A DNA stretch of 64,000 nt from an uncultured SAR116 cluster alpha proteobacterium (lineage in GTDB: Bacteria > Pseudomonadota > Alphaproteobacteria > Puniceispirillales > Marisalimonadaceae): contig CACNQW010000003.1 of assembly GCA_902622745.1 (NCBI GenBank), positions 1 through 64,000 on the forward strand, given 5' to 3'. Position numbers and translations under genes: made by a program. Numbering within the stretch: position 1 is the stretch's first letter; every line of letters starts with the position of its first letter. Shown piece by piece: positions 45,302 to 53,189 of the stretch. The notes below the pieces were generated by a model. That model saw nothing but the letters and a program-made list of their open reading frames with translations, ran no database searches and was not told the DNA's origin.

Positions 45302-45523
45302 ATGAAAGACAAAAATTTTTTTAACGACAGTAAATCAATTGCATATGGAATTTTATCAACTTTTTCAGGTATTAAAAGTGAGATTGAAAATTTAATTAAT
45401 ATTAAAATTGAAAAATATTTAAATAAAAAAGGTTATGTAACACGTGAAGATTTTCATGCATTAGAAGATAGAGTAAACAAATTATCTTTAGAAATAAAAG
45501 TATCAAAAGCTAAAAAAAAATAA
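45302..45523 (+). CDS. ubiK: UbiK family accessory factor (BMFP)
   Basis: A 73-residue coiled-coil protein of the UbiK/BMFP family, which assists aerobic ubiquinone biosynthesis and binds lipid. The C-terminal part, GYVTREDFHALEDRVNKLSLEIKVSKAKKK, gives the diagnostic RxxF..... coiled-coil pattern (V-x-R-E-[DE]-F). The ATG with AGGTAG upstream is preferred to one five codons earlier. It is 20 bases upstream of proC, a common alphaproteobacterial neighbourhood. Confidence 0.85.
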   Translation: MKDKNFFNDSKSIAYGILSTFSGIKSEIENLINIKIEKYLNKKGYVTREDFHALEDRVNKLSLEIKVSKAKKK

Positions 45524-45543
45524 ACTAAATATGGACTTTAAAT

Positions 45544-46359
45544 ATGAATCATATTGTATTAATTGGGCATGGAAAAATGGGATCAGCCCTTGCAAAAGGT
45601 TGGGTAAAAGAAAACTCTCAGTATAAAATTTCAATAATTGAAAAAGAAGAACTATTATTAAATTATAAAAAATTTTCAAATGTAAAAGTATACAAAAATT
45701 TCAATGAATTTTTTACAGAAAATAAAAAAATTGATTTTGTTTTTCTTGCTATAAAACCTCAACAATTAAATGATATAAAAAATGATATATTAAAATTTGA
45801 AAATAAAAGTACAGTTTTTATATCAATTTTAGCTGGAAAATCTGTTAGTTGGTTTAAAGAAAATATTTCTACTGAAATAAAAATAGTTAGAGCAATGCCT
45901 AATCTACCAGCCTCTATATCAAGGGGTGTTACAGCTATATATTGTTCTAGTTCTATATTACCAAATGAAAAGCTTATTATAGAAGAACTATTATCATCAA
46001 TAGGTACAGTTTCTTTTGTTTCAAATGAAGAACAAATTGATTTAATAACTGCAATTTCTGGATCAGGGCCAGCTTACTTCTTTTATTTAACGGAAGCTCT
46101 AACTGAAATTGCTATAGATTTAGGAATATCTAAAGACGACGCTATTAATTTTGCCAAAAATACTTTTATTGGTTCAGCCATTTTGTTAGACTCTGAAAAG
46201 AGTAATAATGCCACTTCTCTTAGAAAAAATGTTACTAGTCCAGGTGGAACAACTGAAGCAGCTTTAAAAATTCTAATGAATGAAGAAGAAGGTTTAAAGA
46301 TTATATTAGAAAAAGCTGTATTAAATGCTATTAATAGAGCACATGAATTAAAAAATTAA
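45544..46359 (+). CDS. proC: Pyrroline-5-carboxylate reductase
   Basis: A 271-residue enzyme for the last step of proline synthesis. The N-terminal GHGKMGSALAKGW is the NADPH site, and the C-terminal region SGSGPAYFFYLTEAL plus VTSPGGTTEAALKIL is the ProC signature. The length is as expected. It is co-directional with ubiK upstream and a hypothetical gene 4 bases downstream. Confidence 0.97.
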   Translation: MNHIVLIGHGKMGSALAKGWVKENSQYKISIIEKEELLLNYKKFSNVKVYKNFNEFFTENKKIDFVFLAIKPQQLNDIKNDILKFENKSTVFISILAGKSVSWFKENISTEIKIVRAMPNLPASISRGVTAIYCSSSILPNEKLIIEELLSSIGTVSFVSNEEQIDLITAISGSGPAYFFYLTEALTEIAIDLGISKDDAINFAKNTFIGSAILLDSEKSNNATSLRKNVTSPGGTTEAALKILMNEEEGLKIILEKAVLNAINRAHELKN

Positions 46360-46363
46360 AAAG

Positions 46364-46948
46364 ATGAATAATTTTGAAATAAAATATTTAATTGCTGATG
46401 AGTATATTAATTCAATTTTAAAAGGAGAAAGTTTTGATTTAAACTTAATTTCAAAAAAATTAAAATTAGATAATTCTATTATAAAAACATTATTTCCTTA
46501 TAGTGAAGAAATCAATAAATTAGAGTATTTGAAATTATTTAATTCAAAAATTGACGATGAAATATTAATTTTATTAAATAAAGAAATTAGAGATGAAGAT
46601 GCAACATATTTTGAAAAAATTTTAGAAGCTTTTTTTATAAAATTTGAAAATTTGGATAAATACAAAAAAGCATTAATTTTTTTAAGTTCTAAAAAAAGAG
46701 ATAAATTATTAAACTTTTTAATTTTAAATAATCAAAATCATAAATTTATTTTAAAATTAATGAAATGTTGCGGTGACAAAGATACATATTTTAAGTTAAA
46801 TATAAAAGCAACTTTATTAAACTCTCTTTATATTAAAAATTTAAACAAACTTTTAAATAGAGAAGAAATAACTATTGATAAAATCATGAGTAATTTAGAT
46901 AAGGATTTAAAGAAAGTTTTTGAATTACCATTTTTATTTAAAAATTAA
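46364..46948 (+). CDS. Unrecognised helical protein, possible TetR/COQ9-like fold
   Basis: A 194-residue protein that I cannot name. It is Lys/Leu/Ile-rich and almost wholly helical. Residues about 18-45 (KGESFDLNLISKKLKLDNSIIKTLFP) could form a helix-turn-helix of the TetR/COQ9 type, with the remainder like a TetR ligand domain; the C-terminus INS-style segment (LNREEITIDKIMSNLDKDLKKVFE) is loosely COQ9-like. It is 4 bases after proC and overlaps the convergent histidine kinase gene by 4. A ubiquinone link through UbiK is speculative. Confidence 0.5.
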   Translation: MNNFEIKYLIADEYINSILKGESFDLNLISKKLKLDNSIIKTLFPYSEEINKLEYLKLFNSKIDDEILILLNKEIRDEDATYFEKILEAFFIKFENLDKYKKALIFLSSKKRDKLLNFLILNNQNHKFILKLMKCCGDKDTYFKLNIKATLLNSLYIKNLNKLLNREEITIDKIMSNLDKDLKKVFELPFLFKN

Positions 46949-48261
46949 ATTGGTAGTAATACTCTAGCTCTTAATCCACCTAATGGACTATCTTCTAAGA
47001 TAAGTTCACCGCCGTGCGAAAGTATAGAATTATTCGCAATTGAAAGTCCGAGACCTATTCCTCCTGTATTTTTGTTTCTTGAATGTTCAAGCCTATTAAA
47101 AGGTAGTAATGCTTCTTCTCTTTTATCACGGGGTATTCCTGGACCATTATCATCAATTACAACTTCGCAATGATCATCAAATAACCGAGTAGAAATTTTA
47201 GCTTTTCCAGCATATTTAATAGCATTGTTCAATAAATTTATTAATGCTCGATTGATTGATCTTACTTGCATAGGGAAAATTGGCAAGTCAGATGATGGTG
47301 GAGATATTTCAATTTTATTTAAGCTAGGATCTGATGATTTGGCTGCTAATTGAACAATTTTAAATAAATTTGCTTCTACCATTTCCTCTTCTCTATCATC
47401 TTTTGCAAACTCTAAATAACCTTTTATCATTTCTTCCATTTCATCTAGATCTTCACCCAAATTATTTTTGAGATTTGTATTTTCATTGAGTAATTCTAAT
47501 TGTAATTTCATTCTTGTTATCGGAGTTCTCAAATCATGACTTACACCTGCAAGTAATTCCATTCTCTCTGTAATTTGTTTTTTTATTCTATGTCTCATAG
47601 CCTGAAAAGCTCTACCAGCTAATCTTACTTCGGTAGCACCTTCAATATTATAATTTTTTACATCTCGACCAAAACCAATCTGACGAGCAGCATTCGCTAA
47701 ATTTAAAATTGGTCTAACTTGACCTCTTAGAAAAATTATAGCAATAGAAAATAAAATTACTGACGAACCAATAGACCATACAATAAATGTTAGACCCGTT
47801 GATGCAAATAGACGTTTTTTCTCTATTGTCATTCTGACAATTCCATTAGCTAATTGAATATCAGCTACTATCTGACCAGTATTTTCCTGAGTTGATAAAT
47901 AAAAAGGTTTTTTTATTCTTAAGGATAAAGCATCTCTGAAATTAAAAAATTTTTTGTCTAAATTTTGATTTGGTTTTAATATTCCTCCTTCTAGCCAATA
48001 AAATATGAAATTAAAATATTGTCTTGCTTTTGTTGCAGATAATGACCTCTCATCCTTAGAAGGATTAGAACCTAGTTCGTCAATTAAAAGTCCTATATCA
48101 TTTGCAAGATTTTTTGACATATGTCTTGAGACAGAGTCCCAGTGTCTCTCATAAAAAATAAAAACAGATATTATTTGAACTAATATTATAGGAATAAGAA
48201 TGATTGATAACATTCTTCCGAACAAACTTTTTGGAGTAATGTTTCTAAGCCTCATTTTCAA
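46945..48261 (-). CDS. Sensor histidine kinase, EnvZ-like
   Basis: A 438-residue membrane kinase. Two helices (about 15-36 and 155-178) flank a periplasmic domain, followed by HAMP (about 179-232), HisKA with phospho-acceptor His242 (GVSHDLRTPITR), and HATPase with the N box (LINLLNNAIKYAG), G1 (DDNGPGIP) and G2 (GGIGLGLS). It resembles EnvZ/osmosensor kinases. It overlaps the upstream regulator gene by 17 bases, so they form a two-component pair. The signal sensed is unknown. Confidence 0.93.
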   Translation of the reverse strand: MKMRLRNITPKSLFGRMLSIILIPIILVQIISVFIFYERHWDSVSRHMSKNLANDIGLLIDELGSNPSKDERSLSATKARQYFNFIFYWLEGGILKPNQNLDKKFFNFRDALSLRIKKPFYLSTQENTGQIVADIQLANGIVRMTIEKKRLFASTGLTFIVWSIGSSVILFSIAIIFLRGQVRPILNLANAARQIGFGRDVKNYNIEGATEVRLAGRAFQAMRHRIKKQITERMELLAGVSHDLRTPITRMKLQLELLNENTNLKNNLGEDLDEMEEMIKGYLEFAKDDREEEMVEANLFKIVQLAAKSSDPSLNKIEISPPSSDLPIFPMQVRSINRALINLLNNAIKYAGKAKISTRLFDDHCEVVIDDNGPGIPRDKREEALLPFNRLEHSRNKNTGGIGLGLSIANNSILSHGGELILEDSPLGGLRARVLLPI

Positions 48262-48973
48262 ATTCTTTACTGTTAAAAGTATTTAATTTCCATCCAAAGC
48301 CTCTTATAGTCTGGAGATATGTTGGAAATCTTTGATCTTTTTCAATTTTTTTTCTTATTCTAGTTATTGCAACATCAATTGATCTATCTTCCATTTTTCC
48401 ACCTAACATTTTGTTCAAATCATCTCTAGATAGAGCTTTGTTAGGCATTTTTGCAAAGCATTGTAACAAATTTTGTTCTGACGTAGTAAGATGTATCGAT
48501 AAGCCGTTTTTGTAAAGATTTAAGGAATCCATATTAAAGAAAAATGGACCAAACTCTAAATTTGAACTAGGTTTTACTTTGTTAACATAAGAATTTCTTT
48601 TTAAGATATTTTTTATTCTTAGCAACAGTTCTTTAGGTTGGAATGGTTTTGAAAGATAATCATCAGCACCAGTTTCTAATCCATCAATTCTATCTTCAGT
48701 CGAAGACATTGCTGTTAACATTAAAATTGGAACCCTACTATTTTTTCTTATTTCTTTTAAAAATTGAAGCCCTGTTTTTCCAGGCATCATTATATCTAAA
48801 ATAATTAAATCAAAGATAATACTATTCATTAAATTTTGAGCATCATAAGCATTGGAAGCATCTGACACTAAAAACTCATTATTTTTTAAAAAATCACTTA
48901 AAAGATTTCTTAATTTTTGATCATCATCAACAATTAAAATATGTGAATTAATAATAAACCTCTTTAAATACAC
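48245..48973 (-). CDS. OmpR-family response regulator
   Basis: A 242-residue two-component regulator. The receiver domain (about residues 10-125) has acidic residues at 16-17 (IVDDDQK), the phosphorylated Asp60 (IILDIMMPG) and Lys in LSKPFQP. The C-terminal winged-helix domain (about 140-235) ends with the typical DNA-binding pattern IDVAITRIRKKIE and TIRGFGWKL. It is transcribed first, just upstream of and overlapping the kinase gene, and divergent from ilvE. Confidence 0.95.
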   Translation of the reverse strand: MYLKRFIINSHILIVDDDQKLRNLLSDFLKNNEFLVSDASNAYDAQNLMNSIIFDLIILDIMMPGKTGLQFLKEIRKNSRVPILMLTAMSSTEDRIDGLETGADDYLSKPFQPKELLLRIKNILKRNSYVNKVKPSSNLEFGPFFFNMDSLNLYKNGLSIHLTTSEQNLLQCFAKMPNKALSRDDLNKMLGGKMEDRSIDVAITRIRKKIEKDQRFPTYLQTIRGFGWKLNTFNSKEFENEA

Positions 48974-49081
48974 TTTATTTAAAATTATTACAACTCCAAG
49001 TGAAATTACAATTTTATTTTTTAAATTTAGTAGTTACTTTTTAAAAAAATTTGTTTAAATTAAAGTTTTTATGAGGTTTTT

Positions 49082-49957
49082 GTGATACAGGGTTTTGATA
49101 ATAGAGAAGGAAAGATCTGGCTCAATGGTAAGTTAGTTGAATGGAACGATTCAAAGATACATGTACTGAATCATGGATTGCATTACGCTAGCTCAGTTTT
49201 TGAAGGTGAAAGAGCGTATAATGGTAAAATATTTAAATCCGAAGAACACACTCAAAGATTCTTTGAGGGTGCTCAAACTATGGATATGGAAATACCTTTT
49301 ACACAATCTGAAATTTTGAATGCAAAAAAAGAATTAATTATTTCTAATGGTTTAAAAGATGCATATGTGAGACCTATAGCATGGCGGGGTAGTGAAATGA
49401 TGGCCGTATCAGCTCAAAAAACAACCATTAATGTTGCTATTGCTTCATGGGCATGGCCAAGTTATTTTGATCCTCATGAAAAAATGAAAGGTATTAAATT
49501 AGATATTGCTAAATGGAGAAGGCCTGATCCAAATTGTGCTCCTGTTCATGTCAAAGCATCTGGCCTGTATATGATTTGTACTTTATCAAAACATGATGCT
49601 GAAGCAAAAGGTTATAGCGATGCAGTAATGTTAGACTGGAGGGATCTTATAGCGGAGGCAACCGGCGCTAATATATTTTTTAAATTTAAAGATGGAAATT
49701 TATATACTCCAAAACCTGATTGTTTTTTAGATGGAATTACAAGACGTACAGTAATAAAGTTAGCTAAAGATCTTGGAGTAAATACTATTGAAAAACAATT
49801 AAGACTTGATGATATACATGATGCTGAAGAATGTTTTTTAACTGGAACAGCGGCAGAAGTTACACCTGTAAGTCAAATTGGTGAAGATTTAAAATTTACG
49901 CCTGGTGAATTATCATTTAATTTAATGAAAGCATACGAAAAAGTTGTAAACAGTTAG
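49082..49957 (+). CDS. ilvE: Branched-chain amino acid aminotransferase
   Basis: A 291-residue fold-type IV PLP transaminase for Leu, Ile and Val. The N-terminal IWLNGKLVEWNDSKIHVLNHGLHYASSVFEG is typical. The Schiff-base Lys lies in PVHVKASGLYM (about residue 157), and ATGANIFF plus RRTVIKLAKDLG provide the phosphate-binding residues. The start is GTG with GAGG 5 bases upstream. It is a single gene, divergent from the two-component system by 108 bases. Confidence 0.95.
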   Translation: MIQGFDNREGKIWLNGKLVEWNDSKIHVLNHGLHYASSVFEGERAYNGKIFKSEEHTQRFFEGAQTMDMEIPFTQSEILNAKKELIISNGLKDAYVRPIAWRGSEMMAVSAQKTTINVAIASWAWPSYFDPHEKMKGIKLDIAKWRRPDPNCAPVHVKASGLYMICTLSKHDAEAKGYSDAVMLDWRDLIAEATGANIFFKFKDGNLYTPKPDCFLDGITRRTVIKLAKDLGVNTIEKQLRLDDIHDAEECFLTGTAAEVTPVSQIGEDLKFTPGELSFNLMKAYEKVVNS

Positions 49958-49961
49958 TGAA

Positions 49962-50420
49962 TTAACTCCATTTTTCGAGCGCTTTGATTTCTTTTTTATC
50001 TTGAATTACCCATTTATTTTCGTTTTCAAATTCTTCTATTTTCCAAAATGTCGCATTTGTTTTTAAATAATCCATAATAAAGTTACATGCATTAAATGCA
50101 TTCTGTCTATGTTTTGAGCTCACACCAACGTATACAATTTTATCTTTAGGAAACAACTTACCTATTCTATGAATAATTGAAATGTAATTTATATCCCATT
50201 TTTTTAAGGCTTTTTCTGTTATTTTTAAAATTTCATTTTCTGTCATTAAAGGATAGTGTTCTAATGTCATTGATAAAATGTTTTTATTATTTTTGTCTTT
50301 AGCCCTGACAGTTCCTAAAAAGTTCACTATTGCTCCAGTATTATTTTTTAAAAGAAATTTATTTTCTTGGTCGACATTAAACGATTTTTTTTGAATTTTG
50401 ATTTTAACTTTTCTAGATAT
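49962..50420 (-). CDS. moaE: Molybdopterin synthase catalytic subunit (MoaE), apparent ATA start
   Basis: A 152-residue MoaE, which with MoaD puts sulfur into molybdopterin. FLGTVR, MTLEHYPLM, HRIGKLFPKD and VYVGVSSKHRQNAF are the family's core. The first ATG/GTG/TTG in the frame is a GTG (50327), giving 121 residues and losing the N-terminal strand. Upstream the frame stays open and encodes VKIKIQKKSFNVDQE...NTGAIVNFLGTVR, which matches MoaE N-termini. The frame's most plausible start is ATA (50418-50420), 5 bases after GGAGG. No ATG/GTG/TTG occurs before the in-frame stop. The alternative is a CTG start or the short 121-residue form. Confidence 0.88.
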   Translation of the reverse strand: MSRKVKIKIQKKSFNVDQENKFLLKNNTGAIVNFLGTVRAKDKNNKNILSMTLEHYPLMTENEILKITEKALKKWDINYISIIHRIGKLFPKDKIVYVGVSSKHRQNAFNACNFIMDYLKTNATFWKIEEFENENKWVIQDKKEIKALEKWS

Positions 50421-50421
50421 T

Positions 50422-50673
50422 TTAACCTCCAGTGACAGGAGGGAAGAAAGCTATTTCATCATCATTTTTAATTTTCGTAGATTTTGAAATATAAATTTTA
50501 TTTTGTGCGACTTTAATAGTTGCACGTTTACTAAATGCTTTTTTATATTTTTCATTTCTTGTAATTAAAAAATTAATTAGCTTTTCTGGGGTATCTATAT
50601 CTGGGGAAATTGAGATTGTTTCTTCAGATTTACCTACAATGTCTTTTACCCATGAAAAATATTTAATGATCAT
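50422..50673 (-). CDS. moaD: Molybdopterin synthase sulfur carrier subunit (MoaD)
   Basis: An 83-residue ubiquitin-fold protein. IIKYFSWVKDIVGKSEETIS is the N-terminal strand pair and EIAFFPPVTGG ends in the Gly-Gly that is adenylated and thiocarboxylated. The same Gly-Gly codons (GGA GGT) contain the Shine-Dalgarno-like GGAGG for moaE. It overlaps nothing upstream; pgsA ends 11 bases before its start. Together with MoaE it forms molybdopterin synthase. Confidence 0.96.
   Translation of the reverse strand: MIIKYFSWVKDIVGKSEETISISPDIDTPEKLINFLITRNEKYKKAFSKRATIKVAQNKIYISKSTKIKNDDEIAFFPPVTGG
50426..50430 (-). promoter_or_regulatory. GGAGG ribosome-binding site for moaE inside the moaD Gly-Gly codons
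   Basis: The GGA GGT codons for the last two residues of MoaD form a perfect Shine-Dalgarno. It sits 5 bases from an ATA codon in the moaE frame, the spacing expected for initiation, and only after it does the moaE frame match the family. This site is the reason for choosing ATA as the moaE start. Confidence 0.65.
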
Positions 50674-50684
50674 ATATCAATATC

Positions 50685-51260
50685 CTATAGATGATCCCAT
50701 ACTTTTTTTAGATAATCATAACATGTAATTATAGTTATTATCCCTGCAATCCAAATTAAAAAGACTGACAAAATAAAAATAACCTTTGATTCGAAAAAAA
50801 ATGAATGAGATCTCCAAACAAGGTATGTTGAGCAGGCAACAATTTGAATTGTTGTTTTCCATTTAGCTAAAACTGAAACGTCGAGTTTTATATTCATATT
50901 GTATGTTTGTTCTCTAATGCCAGTTATGAAAATTTCTCTTAATACAATGAATAAAACTGGAATTAAAGTATAGTAATAGTCAAAAAAACCCTCCATACTG
51001 AGAGCTAATAATGTTGAAATAATCAACATTTTATCAGCAACAGGATCAATAATTTTACCAAAATTTGATGTTACATTATATTTTCTTGCTAAGAAGCCAT
51101 CAAAAAAATCGGTAATTCCAGCAATGATAAAAATTATTGGTGCGAGAATAGCACCAATTTCATCTCCGTAAATAATAAACAAAGGCACAATGATACTACT
51201 CAGACATCTAAAGCTTGTAAGAAAATTTGGTATATGTTTTTGTAATTTAATTGAATGCAT
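50685..51260 (-). CDS. pgsA: CDP-diacylglycerol-glycerol-3-phosphate 3-phosphatidyltransferase
   Basis: A 191-residue membrane enzyme for phosphatidylglycerophosphate synthesis. The CDP-alcohol phosphotransferase motif D-x2-DG-x2-AR-x8/9-G-x3-D-x3-D is visible as ITDFFDGFLARKYNVTSNFG then KIIDPVADK (about 47-75). About five helices follow. It sits between uvrC (23 bases) and moaD, as in most alphaproteobacteria. Confidence 0.96.
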   Translation of the reverse strand: MHSIKLQKHIPNFLTSFRCLSSIIVPLFIIYGDEIGAILAPIIFIIAGITDFFDGFLARKYNVTSNFGKIIDPVADKMLIISTLLALSMEGFFDYYYTLIPVLFIVLREIFITGIREQTYNMNIKLDVSVLAKWKTTIQIVACSTYLVWRSHSFFFESKVIFILSVFLIWIAGIITIITCYDYLKKVWDHL

Positions 51261-51283
51261 AAGTTATATTAATAATTTATTTT

Positions 51284-53158
51284 TTAACTACCATTAAAAA
51301 AATTAAAAATTATTTCAGCAGTTTTTTTATTTATATTTGGTACTTTTTCTAAATCTTCAATTGAAGCTTTTTTAATACCATTACTGGATCCAAAATAATC
51401 TAATAGATTTTTTTTTCTGATCTTCCCAATACCTTGTATTTCGTCTACAGGGTTTTTAAAAAGAGATTTTGTCCTTTTGCTTCTATGATATCCAATTGCA
51501 AATCTATGTGCCTCATCACGCAAATTTTGTAAAAAAAATCGTATTGGATCATTTTTATTTAAAAATAATTCTTGATTATTACCGTAATAAAAATTTTCAT
51601 TTCCAGAGTTCCTATCTCTTCCTTTTGATACAGCTAAAACAAAAATCTTATGATTTTTAATTTGATTTAAAGTATCTTGAACTTTTCTTAAATGTCCTTT
51701 TCCGCCATCAATAAGAACTAAATCTGGTGGCTGAATGGTAGTATTATTTTTAAAGCGTCTTGTTATAACTTCTTCCATCATAGAATAATCATCATTGAAT
51801 TTGAATGTTTTCTCTTGCATTAACCCTTTAATTATAAATTTTCTATATAGGTTTTTTTCAAAGCCATTCTCTGTAAATGTAATGAATGCTCCAATCGCGT
51901 TTGTTCCCTGATTATGAGAATTATCATATGTCTCTATTTTCTTTATTTCATTTATGTTAAGTAATTTACTTAAATTAAATAAGTTTTTCTTATTTGAGGT
52001 GTTTTGAAAAAGTTTTTTATTTAAATTTTGAAGAGCTGTTTTCTCTAAATCATTTAGTATTTTTAATTTAAATCCTTTTAGTGGTTTATAAATTTTTACC
52101 AAATGTTTTTGTTGTTTAGAAAAAAGTTCCTCAAGTAAGTTTTTTTGTTCTGGTATAACATTAACAATTATTAATTTTGGTGCTTCATTATTTTTATAAT
52201 ATTGATTTAAAAAGGAAGACATAATTTCATTTTCCTTTAAATCATCGCCGTAATCAGTGATTTTTGGAAAATGAGAAATTGAACCATAATTACTTCCATT
52301 TCTAATAATTGACATTTGAACTACACAATGATTTTGTTTTTTTATCATATAAATTAAATCAAGATTTTTAAGCATTTGATAATTGATATTTTGAGAAGTT
52401 ATAACATTAGATATTGCATAAATTTGATTTCTTAAAATAGCAGCTTCTTCATAATTTTGATTTTCAGATTTCTCATACATTTTGTCTGACAAAATCTTTT
52501 TAATATCATGTGATTTTCCTGATAAAAAATTAATTACATTTTGTATTCCATCTAAATAATCAGCTTTAGAAATATAGTTAACACATGGAGCGCTACATCT
52601 TTTTATTTGATATTGAAGGCAGGGTCTAGATCGAGTATTAAAAATATTATCTGAACAATTTCTGATTAAAAAAACCTTTTGCAACGTCTCGATTGTCTTG
52701 TTGATTGAACTTTTAGAAGTAAATGGGCCAAAATATTTTCCTTTTTTCTTTTTAATTCCTCTGTGAGTTATCATTTTTGGAAAATCGTCATTGGTTGATA
52801 TATAAATAGAACTAAAACTCTTATCGTCTTTTAAAAGAACATTAAATTTTGGTTCGAATTTTTTAATTAAGTTAGATTCTAACAGTAAAGCTTCTACTTC
52901 AGAGTTAGTAATATTGATTTCTATTTTCTGGATATTACTAATCATTGTAATTAAACGTCTATTAAGTTTAGTAGCTTTTGTATAGCTGAGAATTCTTTTA
53001 TATAAATTCTTAGCTTTTCCAATATATATTGGATCGTCTGAAGAATTAATCATTTTATAAATTCCTGGTTTTTTAGGAATATTTTTAAGTTCTAATAAAA
53101 TTACTTTTATTCCATGTTCAAGATTTAAATGATTACCAACTTTGGTTATTTTATTCAT
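51284..53158 (-). CDS. uvrC: UvrABC excinuclease subunit C
   Basis: A 624-residue repair nuclease. The N-terminal GIY-YIG domain (KPGIYKMINSSDDPIYIGKA, about 32-51) makes the 3' incision; a Cys-rich patch (CLQYQIKRCSAPC), the UVR motif (SENQNYEEAAILRNQI), the RNase H-like endonuclease (IETYDNSHNQGTNAIGA) and C-terminal helix-hairpin-helix (IQGIGKIRKKNLLDYFGS) follow. It is 31 bases downstream of uvrB in the same direction. Confidence 0.97.
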   Translation of the reverse strand: MNKITKVGNHLNLEHGIKVILLELKNIPKKPGIYKMINSSDDPIYIGKAKNLYKRILSYTKATKLNRRLITMISNIQKIEINITNSEVEALLLESNLIKKFEPKFNVLLKDDKSFSSIYISTNDDFPKMITHRGIKKKKGKYFGPFTSKSSINKTIETLQKVFLIRNCSDNIFNTRSRPCLQYQIKRCSAPCVNYISKADYLDGIQNVINFLSGKSHDIKKILSDKMYEKSENQNYEEAAILRNQIYAISNVITSQNINYQMLKNLDLIYMIKKQNHCVVQMSIIRNGSNYGSISHFPKITDYGDDLKENEIMSSFLNQYYKNNEAPKLIIVNVIPEQKNLLEELFSKQQKHLVKIYKPLKGFKLKILNDLEKTALQNLNKKLFQNTSNKKNLFNLSKLLNINEIKKIETYDNSHNQGTNAIGAFITFTENGFEKNLYRKFIIKGLMQEKTFKFNDDYSMMEEVITRRFKNNTTIQPPDLVLIDGGKGHLRKVQDTLNQIKNHKIFVLAVSKGRDRNSGNENFYYGNNQELFLNKNDPIRFFLQNLRDEAHRFAIGYHRSKRTKSLFKNPVDEIQGIGKIRKKNLLDYFGSSNGIKKASIEDLEKVPNINKKTAEIIFNFFNGS

Positions 53159-53189
53159 ATCTAGATTATAATTTTTGAAATATAAAAAT

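Noticed and set aside
49962..50327. moaE starting at GTG 50327
   Set aside because: It would remove the first strand, which is encoded in frame upstream and resembles the family; no ribosome-binding site lies before the GTG.
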